DNA of 64,000 bases from Clostridiales bacterium (GCA_017561715.1 JAFZBN010000005.1:1-64000); one strand, 5' to 3'. Positions 42,936-52,405 are shown, counted from the first letter of the stretch. Notes: generated from the letters alone by a model not told the origin. Program-made: numbers and translations.

Positions 42936-43946
42936 TTACCTCTTTGACGAATAGAAACGCACCGTGAATACCGCGCCTGTTTCGGGCTCTTCGCGATTGC
43001 CCGCGCGGATGGTTCCGTTCTGTCTTTCCACGATCATTTTACTTAACGCAAGTCCGATACCGATGCTGGTGTTAAGCGCCACTTTTCCTCGGTAAAAGCG
43101 CTCGAATACGTGCGGGATATCTTCGGGATCGATACCCGTTCCCGTATCCATGACCACGATCTCCGTGTAGATCGGAGTGTGCTTGACGTTGATCTCGATC
43201 TTTCCTCCGGACGGCGTATGTTCCATGCAGTTCTTAAGGATGTTGCCGATGGCTTCGCAGGTCCACATCATGTCGCCTCGGACGATCGCGTCATCCGGAA
43301 CATTCATCGTCAGCGTGACACCGTTGATATCGAGCGGCACGGCAAGTGTGTCCGAAGCGCGCTTGAGCATCTCTTTGACGTTGTATTCTTTCGCTTCGAA
43401 AAAGACGGTATCCGCGTCGATCTTACTCATCTTCAGGAGCGTGTTGATCAGCCATTCGATACGGTTTAATCCCTGCATCATCTCGCCGAGAAGATCGAAT
43501 CTTTTATCATCGGAAAGCTCCGCGTCGGAAAACATATCGACGACGATATTCATGGACGTAAGCGGGGTTCTGAGCTGGTGGGCGATATCCGCGATGGAGT
43601 CGGAAAGGAACCTCTTATCCGCCATGAGCTGGGAAGCCTGCTCACGAAGACGGATGACGAGCTTATGGATCTCCGAACTTAAGATCGCTACCTCACCCTC
43701 TTTATATTCCTCGAACTTGACATCTTCCGCGCCGTGGAGGATCTTATCGATCGAATCCGAAAGCTCGGCGATCCTTCTGTAACGGGCAAAGTCCGCGATC
43801 ACACGGATCAAAAGAAGCAAAAGAGCCGTTACGATGACAGCAACGGCATAAGTCCAGCTAAGGAGCGAAGACGCTCCGGCAAGAAGGATCACGATCACTA
43901 TGGAAATGAGATATTCCCGGCGTAATTCCGCGTTATTCCGAAACAT
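42936..43946 (-). CDS. Sensor histidine kinase with minimal extracytoplasmic region
   Basis: 336 residues. Two adjacent helices (about 12-48) with almost no external loop suggest that it senses within the membrane or through the ABC transporter, as BceS-like kinases do. Then come a HAMP-like region, HisKA with DIAHQLRTPLTSMNI (phosphoacceptor His), and HATPase with N-box IGNILKNCMEHTP and GIGLALSKMIV. GGGGAG lies before the ATG, 2 bp after the response regulator stop. It is cotranscribed with an OmpR-type regulator, an ATPase and the FtsX permease. The intramembrane architecture is visible; transporter-dependent sensing is inferred from the family and context. Confidence 0.92.
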   Translation of the reverse strand: MFRNNAELRREYLISIVIVILLAGASSLLSWTYAVAVIVTALLLLLIRVIADFARYRRIAELSDSIDKILHGAEDVKFEEYKEGEVAILSSEIHKLVIRLREQASQLMADKRFLSDSIADIAHQLRTPLTSMNIVVDMFSDAELSDDKRFDLLGEMMQGLNRIEWLINTLLKMSKIDADTVFFEAKEYNVKEMLKRASDTLAVPLDINGVTLTMNVPDDAIVRGDMMWTCEAIGNILKNCMEHTPSGGKIEINVKHTPIYTEIVVMDTGTGIDPEDIPHVFERFYRGKVALNTSIGIGLALSKMIVERQNGTIRAGNREEPETGAVFTVRFYSSKR

Positions 43947-43948
43947 GC

Positions 43949-44623
43949 TTACTCCCCGGCTTTATAACCGAAACCGCGGATCGTACGGATCAGTACCGGC
44001 TCAGCCGGATCATCCTCGATCTTTTCGCGGAGGCGCTTGATATATACGGTAAGGGTATTGTCGTTTACATACTCGCCGCCGACATCCCAGAGATCCTGGA
44101 GAAGCTTGGCACGAGTCAGGACGACGCCCTGATTATTGGCAAACAGAAGCAGCAGACGATACTCCAGAGCGGAAAGGATGATCTCGTTTCCGTTCTTGCT
44201 GACATTGGCGCGCGCGGTATCGATCTTGACGTTACCGAGTTCAACGACATCGGAAGCCTTGTGGCTTCTTCTCATGACGCTCTTGATTCGGGAGAGCATC
44301 TCTCTCGGGCGGAAAGGCTTGCTGATGTAGTCATCCGCACCCATATCCAGACCTGTGACGACGCTGTATTCATCACCGGATGCCGTTACGAAGATGACCG
44401 GGATATCGGCCTTCTGTGCCTTGATCGCCGCGCATACGGCATATCCGTTACCATCAGTCAGAGAAATATCGATCAACGCGATGTCGAAGTTTTCCGTCTC
44501 GATCTTGTTCATCGCCGTTGTCTGACCCGGAGCCCAGATGACTTCGAATCCTTCAGATTTCAAAAATGCAGATAAAGTGGTTACGATGCTGGAATCGTCT
44601 TCAACAAGTAAAATTCTTCCCAT
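43949..44623 (-). CDS. OmpR-family response regulator of the FtsX-ABC operon
   Basis: 224 residues. Receiver domain: VEDDSSI acidic pair, phosphoacceptor in IALIDISLTD, FVTAS and ISKPF switch residues. Winged-helix domain: LSALEYRLLLLFANNQGVVL, VNDNTLTVYIKRLREKI, and IRTIRGFGYK at the end. GAGGATAG lies before the ATG. First gene of the operon RR-HK-ATPase-permease, with a clear promoter about 90 bp upstream, so it probably regulates its own operon. Confidence 0.94.
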   Translation of the reverse strand: MGRILLVEDDSSIVTTLSAFLKSEGFEVIWAPGQTTAMNKIETENFDIALIDISLTDGNGYAVCAAIKAQKADIPVIFVTASGDEYSVVTGLDMGADDYISKPFRPREMLSRIKSVMRRSHKASDVVELGNVKIDTARANVSKNGNEIILSALEYRLLLLFANNQGVVLTRAKLLQDLWDVGGEYVNDNTLTVYIKRLREKIEDDPAEPVLIRTIRGFGYKAGE

Positions 44624-44710
44624 AATCTATCCTCACTATTCCCTTCGGGCAGAAAAGATGGTCATATCCCTTGCTTATTGCCTTATGAAAAGCATACCTC
44701 TGCCCCTATC

Positions 44711-44740
44711 AGTATAAATAAATTCTACCTTTAATTACAA
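44711..44740 (-). promoter_or_regulatory. Promoter of the RR-HK-ABC operon
   Basis: Reverse-strand TTGTAA (44735-44740), 18 bp spacer, TATACT (44711-44716), about 88 bp before the response-regulator start. It lies in the 135 bp gap after the permease-protease gene. Confidence 0.65.
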
Positions 44741-44758
44741 GGAAATAGGTGACTAAAA

Positions 44759-47029
44759 TCACACATTAGCGGGTTTTTCATTTTTTCTTGTCACAAAGAA
44801 GATGATAAACGCGATCGCGATCACGATCGTGACGCAAAGTCCGCCCTCCGGTCCGAAGGCGCCTCCGCTCATCAGATCCGAGCTCATTTTAGTGTAGCCC
44901 GAAGCAAAGATCGATGCCGACTGCGGGTTTCCGCTGACCTCAAGTCCGAAAAGGTTGCCCTGACAGAAATTCCAGAGAGTATGCATCGCGCAGACCCGGT
45001 AGATGTGTCCGTCACGAAGCGCGATCAGCGCGAAAAGCGCCGCGATCAGGACAAGGTTGATCATCGCGAGGACCGAGAATCCGGCGTTTGACGCGTGCAT
45101 GATGGAGAAGCAGAACGACGAGAAGAATACGGCAAAAGGTACTCCCAGTCTTCCGGCGATTCGAGGCATCATGTAGCCTCTCATCATGATCTCTTCCGTC
45201 GCGCCCTGCGGGATCCACATCAGGATATAGAAGATAAACAGGAGTGCGTTGTCCGATGAAAGGGCGAAGCCTTTAAAGGACACCTGGCCGGTAACAAACA
45301 TCACGATATAAACGCAGGAGATCATCAGGAAACCGAGACCCATGCCCGTAAGATACATCTTCCAGGGGGCCTTCTTCCCGTTCCCGGCAAGTGCTTTTCC
45401 CGAAGAAAAGCCCATCGTCGAGAGCTTGTTCTTCTCGAGAAATCTCACGATCAGCATGTAAGCGCCGATGATGCACCAGTAGCCGATCCCCATAAACAGG
45501 ATGAAGTAGTTGTTCGACATGAATTCCGAGAAAAGCGCCGCGGACTCGTCCATGACATCGCGGATCTTACCGAGCCCCGAGATATCGCGGAACATATTGA
45601 GGAAGCGGACGGACTCCGTTGTCTTCATGTAGGAGATGATCGCCGGGATCATCGCGAGAGTCTGGAATACCGAAAGCAGCGCCAGCGGAAGCATCGCGTG
45701 GCCGAACAGGAAGCGGACCAGCGGCTTTCTCTTGCGAGGACGGTAACCGAATACATTTGCTCTTGCGCGGGAAACGTAATCGTCTGCCTCTTTCTTCGCA
45801 CGGGCGGCCGCTTTTCGAAGTTCCTTATCCGACTTGGACTCGACCGCTACCGTGAACATCTCGGTCTGAAGGAGACGGCGGGATACAAGAAGCGCGATGA
45901 CGGCAAGTAATACAGACGTCAGGCAGCACATGGCGATCGGAAGGACTTTCATCGTTCCCATCAGGCAGTCGCCGATTCCGTAGAAATGTCCGTAGATCGG
46001 CAGATAGTAGTTGATCACATTCGGAGATGTCGTGTTCATGCAGGTCACGCAGGCAACAAGAACGATCAGGAAGATCGGCAGGAAGGCCGTCTGCGCGGAT
46101 ACGATCGAGTTACTCATGCAGGAGATAAGGATCGTGATCGCGGAGATCATGACCGCAAGTGACAGCGCCAGGAAGAGCGTTCCGAGGACACCGGACGGAG
46201 ACGTTCCGAATATGATCAGAAGTACAAGGATGCCGCATGGGATAAGCGCGTGCAGAAGCACTCCCAGGAAGTTGCCGAGTACGATCGTTCCCCTCGTCAT
46301 CGGAGTCATCAGAAGCGCGGCAAATGTGCCTCTCTCCTTCTCACCCGCGATCGCGTTCATGCCGATCAGCATACAAACGTACATGATGAAGATAAAGAAC
46401 AGCAGCGGCACGACGAGACGGAACAGCCTGTCTTTGGCCATATTCCCATACGTAGGTCTTTCCAGCGCCTCTGTCGTGATCCACGGAGTGTCGAATTCAG
46501 GAAGAGTGACGCCCAGTTCATCAGAAAGATATCGATAGTATCTGTTATCAAAAACTTCTTCCAGGAATTCGTCCCGCATGCTCGCGTACTCGAGATGATC
46601 CGTCGAGATAAACGTCAGGATCTCCGGCTTTTCGGGGACATATTTTTCCAGTGCTTTTTCATCGAAATCTTCTTCGAAAACGATGACCATATACGCGTCG
46701 TATTCATCCATCCATTTCGAGAACGTGAACACATCGTAGTATGCGTCCGTTTTCTTGTACTTGATCCCGTAGCGCAGATTCAGGTATTTCGACTTCGCGT
46801 ATTCTCTAAAAGAATCCGGCGCGTTGACCATGACGACATTTGAGTCATAGTCGTTGCCGTCATCTCCCATTCTGCGCTCGTACCACATACGCATGATGCT
46901 GGTAAAATACAGGAGCACTACAATGACAAATCCGAGGCATGCCACAAGTGTGATCACAGAAGCCTGTGACCGCATCGAATGGTTTTTGCCGAATGTTTTT
47001 CGGATCAATGCCCGTAGTGAGCGATTCAT
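44759..47029 (-). CDS. ABC-2 permease fused to CPBP intramembrane protease
   Basis: 756 residues. The first about 420 residues are an ABC-2 export permease: one helix near 25-45, a large external domain, then five to six helices with the cytosolic AGEKERGTFAALLMTPMTRG loop. After a Lys/Arg-rich linker (about 405-440) a second polytopic part carries the CPBP (CAAX protease and bacteriocin-processing) motifs: ATEEIMMRGYM near residue 610, FSIMHASN and HTLWNFCQGN, all catalytic residues present. GGAGGG precedes the ATG. It follows the ATPase by 2 bp. The fusion suggests that export and intramembrane proteolysis act on one substrate or that the protease part regulates the transporter. Confidence 0.9.
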   Translation of the reverse strand: MNRSLRALIRKTFGKNHSMRSQASVITLVACLGFVIVVLLYFTSIMRMWYERRMGDDGNDYDSNVVMVNAPDSFREYAKSKYLNLRYGIKYKKTDAYYDVFTFSKWMDEYDAYMVIVFEEDFDEKALEKYVPEKPEILTFISTDHLEYASMRDEFLEEVFDNRYYRYLSDELGVTLPEFDTPWITTEALERPTYGNMAKDRLFRLVVPLLFFIFIMYVCMLIGMNAIAGEKERGTFAALLMTPMTRGTIVLGNFLGVLLHALIPCGILVLLIIFGTSPSGVLGTLFLALSLAVMISAITILISCMSNSIVSAQTAFLPIFLIVLVACVTCMNTTSPNVINYYLPIYGHFYGIGDCLMGTMKVLPIAMCCLTSVLLAVIALLVSRRLLQTEMFTVAVESKSDKELRKAAARAKKEADDYVSRARANVFGYRPRKRKPLVRFLFGHAMLPLALLSVFQTLAMIPAIISYMKTTESVRFLNMFRDISGLGKIRDVMDESAALFSEFMSNNYFILFMGIGYWCIIGAYMLIVRFLEKNKLSTMGFSSGKALAGNGKKAPWKMYLTGMGLGFLMISCVYIVMFVTGQVSFKGFALSSDNALLFIFYILMWIPQGATEEIMMRGYMMPRIAGRLGVPFAVFFSSFCFSIMHASNAGFSVLAMINLVLIAALFALIALRDGHIYRVCAMHTLWNFCQGNLFGLEVSGNPQSASIFASGYTKMSSDLMSGGAFGPEGGLCVTIVIAIAFIIFFVTRKNEKPANV

Positions 47030-47031
47030 TC

Positions 47032-47766
47032 TTAACCCTCCCTGTGGTATTCGGAATACAGTTTGAAGAATGCCTCTTCAAAGTTTTTGCTGTTGGTCTT
47101 TTCGGTAAGTTCAGGAGCCGATCCCTGATCAACGATACGTCCGTCCACCAGGATCGCGATCTCATCGCAGAGCTGCTCGGCGACCGAGAAAATGTGTGTG
47201 GAAAGAAGCACGCAGCAGTTCTTTTGCTTCAGTTCCAGAAGATAATCCATGACCTGCCTTGAGGTCAGGATGTCCAGTCCGTTCGTCGGCTCGTCAAAGA
47301 TGATCACCTCCGGACGGTGGATCAGAGAGATCACGATAGAGACCTTCTGCTTCATGCCGGTGGAAAGCTCGGCGATCTTTTTGTCCGCGAAAGGAGTGAT
47401 GCCGAATCTTGTGAAACTCTCTGTTTTTCTTGCCTCGATCTCCTCTTGCGGGATGTCATAAAGCTCGCTGAAAAAGCGGAAGAGCTGATTCGGTGTCGAA
47501 AGCGGATCGAGCTTGATCTCCGTCGTGAGAAAACCGATCCTCTTTCTTACTTCCTGCGCGGAGGAAGTCGTGTCCATCCCACAGATCGAGACCAGACCGG
47601 ATGTCGGCATAAGAAGCGTCGCGATCATCTGCATGAGCGTTGTCTTTCCGGCTCCGTTCGGGCCGAGAAGACCGAAGATCTGCCCCTTTTGCACCTGGAA
47701 GCTGACATTGTTCACGACCATGTCGCTCTTGTTATATCTTTTACTTACGTGGTTTACCGAAATCAT
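47032..47766 (-). CDS. ABC transporter ATPase (NatA-like)
   Basis: 244 residues. Walker A GPNGAGKTTLMQM, Q-loop region FLTTEIKLDP, signature LSTGMKQKVSI, Walker B VIIFDEPTNGLD, and the switch His in LLSTHIFSV. It closely resembles the ATPase at 15 kb, sharing the TTDLQLD/TTEIKLD and MKQKVS segments. The GGAGGG ribosome site lies inside the end of the upstream permease gene, which it overlaps by 26 bp; the fusion permease follows after 2 bp. It should energise a heterodimeric channel made by the two flanking permeases. Confidence 0.94.
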   Translation of the reverse strand: MISVNHVSKRYNKSDMVVNNVSFQVQKGQIFGLLGPNGAGKTTLMQMIATLLMPTSGLVSICGMDTTSSAQEVRKRIGFLTTEIKLDPLSTPNQLFRFFSELYDIPQEEIEARKTESFTRFGITPFADKKIAELSTGMKQKVSIVISLIHRPEVIIFDEPTNGLDILTSRQVMDYLLELKQKNCCVLLSTHIFSVAEQLCDEIAILVDGRIVDQGSAPELTEKTNSKNFEEAFFKLYSEYHREG

Positions 47767-49048
47767 CTTGCCCTCCTTCTGAGATATGGATCATGCCGTC
47801 CTGACTTCTGATGCATGCCGCAAAGAGCAGTGCCGCGACGAGCAGATTGATTGAGCTTACTATGATGAAGTTGCCGACCGTTTCTTTTCCTAAGAATATA
47901 TCTCGGATCAGCATGATCGAGTTATGGATCGGGATCAGGTATTCCGCCAGGAGCGCGTCAGACGGGCGGAACATATTGCCGAAGAATTCGACGATCAGAA
48001 GGACCAGCGGGACCTGAAGATTCATGATCACATCCTGCATTCTTCGGATCTTAAACGTAATACCGAAGCAGACCATGGCCATGATGACCGCCGCGAACAG
48101 AAGCGCGATGAAGAACATGAGAAGCTGCGGAAGTGTCAGGAACAGACCGAACGGCAAAAGAGAATACGCGCTGTTGCTCCTGTTCAGCCATGAGGAGAAA
48201 AACAGGAGAAGGTACGTCACAACGGCTCCCACCATCCCGACAAATATGACCATAAGCGCTTTTCCCATGATAATCGCCTGCTTGGATATCGGTGACAGAT
48301 AGACCTTCGTAAGAAATCCGTTCTGGCGCTGGGAAGCGAGTGTTTCCGCTGTCAGCGAGTAGATACAGTAATACATCAGAAGGATCATCATGCTCGGGAT
48401 CGTCCTGGCGGCACCGGTATTTGCCGTCGCCCGGTTTCTCGTAACAAAAGTAAACGGGTTGAAATCATCTACTGACCATCTGTCTCCGCCACCAGCTTCC
48501 AGATAAGGAGTTCCGAGTTCTTCCATAAGATAGTCGGAATAGGCATCTCCTAAGTCCTGCTTGAACTGTTCGGCCTGAAGATAATTGCTGTATTGTCCGT
48601 CGTAAAAGATCTCGACGCGCGAAAAAAGCGTCCTCGTACTCTGCCCGAGCGCAAGACGCTGATAGTATTCTTCGATCACATCATCGAAATCGGTTCTTTC
48701 ATTGTTCTCGGCAGCACCGAAACAAACGACGATACGGCCTTTTTCCATCAGGTCGGAAAAGTATTTCGGCCCAAGCTCGACCGCTTCGTCTTCGTCATAC
48801 CAGGTGAAAGAATAAAAGGATGATTTTTTATACGAGTCCACGAAATCCACAAAAGAATCCGGGGCGCCGATCACGGTAACAGGTCGGCTCTGCAGGCTGC
48901 CGGTCGTCAGGTAATTCATAAGAAGCGGGAATACATTGATCGCGGCCAGAAGAAGAAGCGCAGGCAGAAGAAAAACCGTCATGGTCTTTCTCCAGTTCCC
49001 GATGATCTTACTCATCTCCCATTTAAAGATCGTAGATGTGTGCCGCAT
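47741..49048 (-). CDS. ABC-2 type transporter permease
   Basis: 435 residues. One N-terminal helix (TVFLLPALLLLAAINVFPLL), an external domain to about 225, then about six helices with the cytosolic SQRQNGFLTKVYLSPISKQA loop, the same plan as the permease half of the 756-residue fusion. The long helix-rich C-terminus ends near RSQDGMIH. The ATG at 49048 has GAGG 5 nt upstream; an in-frame start 13 codons earlier has no ribosome site. First gene of a three-gene export operon. A reverse TATAAT at 49129-49134 is the likely -10. The exported substrate is unknown. Confidence 0.87.
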   Translation of the reverse strand: MRHTSTIFKWEMSKIIGNWRKTMTVFLLPALLLLAAINVFPLLMNYLTTGSLQSRPVTVIGAPDSFVDFVDSYKKSSFYSFTWYDEDEAVELGPKYFSDLMEKGRIVVCFGAAENNERTDFDDVIEEYYQRLALGQSTRTLFSRVEIFYDGQYSNYLQAEQFKQDLGDAYSDYLMEELGTPYLEAGGGDRWSVDDFNPFTFVTRNRATANTGAARTIPSMMILLMYYCIYSLTAETLASQRQNGFLTKVYLSPISKQAIIMGKALMVIFVGMVGAVVTYLLLFFSSWLNRSNSAYSLLPFGLFLTLPQLLMFFIALLFAAVIMAMVCFGITFKIRRMQDVIMNLQVPLVLLIVEFFGNMFRPSDALLAEYLIPIHNSIMLIRDIFLGKETVGNFIIVSSINLLVAALLFAACIRSQDGMIHISEGGQDDFGKPRK

Positions 49049-49128
49049 TCTTACCTCAATAAAATACCATTTACCATTCTGCCCCAAAGGACAGATCAGC
49101 GCAACAAAAAATCTTTATCTGTGATTTC

Positions 49129-49134
49129 ATTATA
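49129..49134 (-). promoter_or_regulatory. -10 box of the ABC-2/CPBP operon
   Basis: Reverse-strand TATAAT about 80 bp upstream of the first permease; the -35 is not convincing. Confidence 0.35.
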
Positions 49135-49208
49135 TCGGCTGACCCCTTCAGGAAAGTTAAAGCAAACATTCAGTTTTTATGAACATTCTGAAAACTCAAC
49201 CGAATTAG

Positions 49209-49279
49209 AGCAAAAAGTATCTCCCTTGTGGCTCATACAGTTTGCTGAAGCAAAACTCGCCACTCGGGAGATCTTTTTA
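49209..49279 (-). terminator. Long composite terminator after ackA
   Basis: Reverse strand: AAAAAGATCTCCC and GGGAGATACTTTTT form the outer stem, GTGGC/GCCAC extends it, and a TTTGC/GCAAA mini-hairpin sits at the tip. A U-run follows on the reverse strand, and the mirror symmetry allows some function on the forward strand. Confidence 0.75.
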
Positions 49280-49310
49280 CACTTGAATAATCGGTCGTCA
49301 GAGACGGAAC

Positions 49311-50504
49311 TTATTTAACGAGTTCCTCTGTCTCCTGAGCGATCGCGAGCTCCTCGTTTGTCGGGATGATCGCAACTGTTACCTTGGAATCGTCAGCAGA
49401 GATAACTGCTTCGGAACGCAGACCGTCGTTCTTCTTCGGGTCGATCTTAACGCCCATGAACTCGAGGCCTTCGCAAGCGTGAGCACGGATGTAGTCTGTG
49501 TTCTCGCCGATACCTGCTGTGAAAGCGATAACGTCAACACCACCCATAGCGGCAGCGTAGGAACCGATGATCTTTCTTGCCTGATACTCGAACATTTCGA
49601 GAGCGAGGGTCGCACGCTCGTTACCTTCGCGGGAAGCCTTCTCGAGATCTCTGAAGTCAGAGGATACACCGGACAGACCTTCAACACCGGACTTCTTGTT
49701 CATGAGAACATCGATGTCATCCGGGCTCATGTTCTCGTTTGTCATAAGGAACGGAACGATCGCCGGGTCGATATCACCGCAGCGTGTACCCATGCAGATA
49801 CCTGCAAGAGGTGTAAGACCCATGGATGTATCCACGCACTTACCGTGGTCAACAGCTGCGAAAGAGGAACCGTTACCGAGGTGGCATGTGATGATCTTGA
49901 TGTTGTTGTAGTCTTTACCGAGGAACTCAGCAGCACGACGGGAAACATAACGGTGGGAAGTACCGTGGAAACCGTAACGGCGGATGGAATACTTCTCTGT
50001 CAGTTCATAAGGAAGTGCATATGTATAAGCCTTCGGCGGCATTGTCATGTGGAAAGCCGTATCGAATACAGCAACTTGCGGTGTGCCCTCAGGAAGTACG
50101 GACTCGCATGCCTCGATACCTGTGAGGTTTGCCGGGTTGTGCAGAGGTCCCAGAGGGAAGCACTCACGGATAACTCGCTTAACGTCATCGTTTACGATAA
50201 CGGACTTGCTGTAGTACTTACCACCGTGGAGTACGCGGTGACCTACTGCCTTGATCTCGGCGATATCGGAAAGAACACCGTGATCCTTGTCAACGAGAGC
50301 GTTAAGGATCATCTTAACGGCAACCTTATGATCCGGCATCGGATCTGTGCAGATGAAATCTTCCTTGCCCGGAGCCTTGTATGTGAGCTTGCCGTCGATA
50401 CCGATACGCTCGGCATTACCCTTGGCAAGAACGTCGCCGGTGGATGTTTCAAAGAGCTGGAACTTGCAGGAAGAACTTCCGCAGTTGATAACTAAAATCT
50501 TCAT
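49311..50504 (-). CDS. ackA: Acetate kinase
   Basis: 397 residues, full length. It converts acetyl phosphate and ADP to acetate and ATP, the last energy-yielding step of acetate fermentation. The family signatures are [15 protein letters not shown] at the N-terminus, the acetate-site regions GHRVLHGG and [17 protein letters not shown] and the C-terminal AFTAGIGEN nucleotide loop. GAAGGAG precedes the ATG. It lies 70 bp after pta with a small hairpin between, and a long terminator follows. Confidence 0.98.
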   Translation of the reverse strand: MKILVINCGSSSCKFQLFETSTGDVLAKGNAERIGIDGKLTYKAPGKEDFICTDPMPDHKVAVKMILNALVDKDHGVLSDIAEIKAVGHRVLHGGKYYSKSVIVNDDVKRVIRECFPLGPLHNPANLTGIEACESVLPEGTPQVAVFDTAFHMTMPPKAYTYALPYELTEKYSIRRYGFHGTSHRYVSRRAAEFLGKDYNNIKIITCHLGNGSSFAAVDHGKCVDTSMGLTPLAGICMGTRCGDIDPAIVPFLMTNENMSPDDIDVLMNKKSGVEGLSGVSSDFRDLEKASREGNERATLALEMFEYQARKIIGSYAAAMGGVDVIAFTAGIGENTDYIRAHACEGLEFMGVKIDPKKNDGLRSEAVISADDSKVTVAIIPTNEELAIAQETEELVK

Positions 50505-50539
50505 TCATTTTCTCCTTCGATAATGTTATTTCAAAAGTA

Positions 50540-50563
50540 AAGCGGGGCATTTCTGTCCCGCTT
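50540..50563 (-). terminator. Weak hairpin between pta and ackA
   Basis: AAGCGGG and CCCGCTT pair round a 10-nt loop; on the reverse strand only TACTTTTG follows, so it would be at most a partial terminator or an RNA-stability element setting the pta:ackA ratio. Confidence 0.4.
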
Positions 50564-50574
50564 CTGATTTTGAC

Positions 50575-51570
50575 TTAGGAATTCTGAGCCTGTACAGCTG
50601 TGATAGCGATTACACCAACGATATCCTTCGCGGAGCATCCACGGGAGAGGTCGTTGACCGGCTTTGCGATACCCTGGCACATCGGGCCGTAAGCTTCTGC
50701 CTTGCCCAGTCTCTGAACCAGCTTATATCCGATGTTACCTGCGTCGAGGTCAGGGAAGATAAGAACGTTTGCCTTACCTGCAACGTTGCTGTTCGGAGCC
50801 TTGCTTGCGCCGATGGACGGAACCATAGCAGCGTCAGCCTGGAGCTCACCGTCGATAGCGAACTGCGGATATTCTTCTTTAGCGATCTTTGTAGCTTCAA
50901 CAACCTTTGTAACGTCGTCGTGCTTCGCGGAACCCATAGAAGAGTGGGAAAGAAGAGCGACTACCGGCTCTTTGCCGACGAGCTGCTTGAAGGAAGCGGC
51001 GGAAGAACCTGCGATAGCAGCGAGCTCTTCCGGATTCGGGTTCTGAACGAGACCACAGTCACCGAATACGAATACACCGTCTTCACCGTACTCGCAGTCC
51101 GGAACGACCATTACGAAGAAAGCGGAAACGAGCTTTGTGCCCGGAGCTGTCTTGATGATCTGAAGGGACGGACGAAGTGTGTTTGCCGTGGAGTGGCAGG
51201 CACCGGAAACGATACCGTCACCGTCGCCCATCTTGACCATCATGCAAGCGTAGTACATATAGTCACCGAGGAGAGTCTTCTCAGCTTCTTCCGGTGTCAT
51301 GCCCTTTGCCTTACGGAGCTCATAGAAGCCGTTGATGTACTCCTGTGTCTTCTCGTAAGTGTGCGGGTTGATAATTGTTGCCTTGGAAATATCAAGTCCT
51401 TCGCTGTTCGCCTTAACTTCCTCATCTGTGCCGATGATGATCAGGTTCGCGATGTCCTCAGCGAGGATCTCTGCTGCCGCCTCAAAAGTTCTTCTGTCCA
51501 TGGACTCAGGAAGAATGACGGTCTTCTTGTTGCTCTTAGCTTTTGCTTTAATCTCGTCAATAAATGCCAT
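50575..51570 (-). CDS. pta: Phosphate acetyltransferase
   Basis: 331 residues, the short (Pta-domain only) form usual in Firmicutes. It exchanges the CoA of acetyl-CoA for phosphate. VILPESMDRRTFEAAAEIL at the start, SGACHSTANTLRPSLQ, MLSHSSMGSAK-like LLSHSSMGSAKHDD and the C-terminal FPDLDAGNIGYKLVQRL are diagnostic. The ribosome site is weak (GCAGG). A perfectly spaced promoter lies about 50 bp upstream, and ackA follows. Confidence 0.97.
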   Translation of the reverse strand: MAFIDEIKAKAKSNKKTVILPESMDRRTFEAAAEILAEDIANLIIIGTDEEVKANSEGLDISKATIINPHTYEKTQEYINGFYELRKAKGMTPEEAEKTLLGDYMYYACMMVKMGDGDGIVSGACHSTANTLRPSLQIIKTAPGTKLVSAFFVMVVPDCEYGEDGVFVFGDCGLVQNPNPEELAAIAGSSAASFKQLVGKEPVVALLSHSSMGSAKHDDVTKVVEATKIAKEEYPQFAIDGELQADAAMVPSIGASKAPNSNVAGKANVLIFPDLDAGNIGYKLVQRLGKAEAYGPMCQGIAKPVNDLSRGCSAKDIVGVIAITAVQAQNS

Positions 51571-51618
51571 AAATCAATCGCCTGCCTTATTCATTATTTT
51601 AAATAATTATGCCTAAAT

Positions 51619-51647
51619 ATTATACTCTCGTCATTTCTGCTTGGCAA
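51619..51647 (-). promoter_or_regulatory. Promoter of pta-ackA
   Basis: Reverse-strand TTGCCA (51642-51647), 17 bp spacer, perfect TATAAT (51619-51624). Confidence 0.85.
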
Positions 51648-51659
51648 CGTCACGGAAAC

Positions 51660-51693
51660 GAAAAAAGAAGTGCTTTTCTGCTCGAAAAGCACC
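51660..51693 (-). terminator. Terminator of the hypothetical membrane gene upstream of pta
   Basis: Reverse-strand GTGCTTTTC/GAAAAGCAC 9-bp stem with a GAGCA loop, followed by TTCTTTTTTC, 16 bp after the stop codon. Confidence 0.82.
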
Positions 51694-51708
51694 TCTCTGC
51701 TTGTCCGT

Positions 51709-52365
51709 TTATTTGGTCTTCAGTCTCTCCCGGACCTGATCGTAATCCACTTCTCCGATATCCGGACGGTAGCGCTTGACCATCTGCGCGAAGGTTGCCG
51801 AATCGGCTTCCAGCTCAAAACCGACCGAGACGTACTTCAGATCGCCTTTTTTGATCTTCTTCGCCAGTGACTTGTCCATCTTTCCGGTACATCTGACCTC
51901 AGGAATGATCGGGCGCAGATTTTCATCAAGAAGCGAGACCATATATGTCGTCGACATGACCGAGTTTCCGTGGCCGTATTTGTTGACCATCTTGACAGTA
52001 TGCGTATACATCATGACACTCTTGATGTCGTCCAGTTTGTAGAAGTAGGCCAGATATCCCATCGCCTTCTGCGTTCTGGTCATCAAGATCGAGTTATTGT
52101 CGATCGGGACTCCGTCGTATGTCTCACGGATGATGTAGCCGTCCTCAGTGAAATGAATGGCTTTAAACGACTCCTTAAAAGGATGTTCAGCATTCAGATC
52201 CTCGAGGAACTTGTCTCCGATCTTCTTGTTCTTTTTCTTACTGGCTTTACTCGTCAGGACAACGATGATCACGATAACGAGCGGAATGATGAGCATCCCC
52301 GCGATGCCTCTGATGACAGTACCTGCAGATTTTTCGGACTGCGCAAGCAAAAATAGAATATTCAT
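51709..52365 (-). CDS. Hypothetical single-helix membrane protein
   Basis: 218 residues. One membrane helix near 20-40 (AGMLIIPLVIVIIVVLTSKA) is followed by a Lys-rich stop-transfer stretch and a cytosolic alpha/beta domain of about 170 residues (EHPFKESFKAIHFTEDGYII; MGYLAYFYKLDDIKSVMMYT) that resembles no family I can name. The ATG at 52365 follows GGGTT; an in-frame start 11 codons upstream has no ribosome site. It is monocistronic with its own extended -10 promoter and terminator. No role can be assigned. Confidence 0.7.
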   Translation of the reverse strand: MNILFLLAQSEKSAGTVIRGIAGMLIIPLVIVIIVVLTSKASKKKNKKIGDKFLEDLNAEHPFKESFKAIHFTEDGYIIRETYDGVPIDNNSILMTRTQKAMGYLAYFYKLDDIKSVMMYTHTVKMVNKYGHGNSVMSTTYMVSLLDENLRPIIPEVRCTGKMDKSLAKKIKKGDLKYVSVGFELEADSATFAQMVKRYRPDIGEVDYDQVRERLKTK

Positions 52366-52396
52366 AGAACCCAACCCCTTCCATGCAATTACAGTC

Positions 52397-52405
52397 ATTA
52401 TATCA
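52397..52405 (-). promoter_or_regulatory. Extended -10 promoter of the hypothetical membrane gene
   Basis: Reverse-strand TGA followed by TATAAT, 32 bp before the start codon. Confidence 0.5.

Noticed and set aside
49040..49318. Forward open frame of 92 codons in the gap before ackA
   Set aside because: It spans the permease ribosome site and the ackA terminator, has no ribosome site of its own and no recognisable content.
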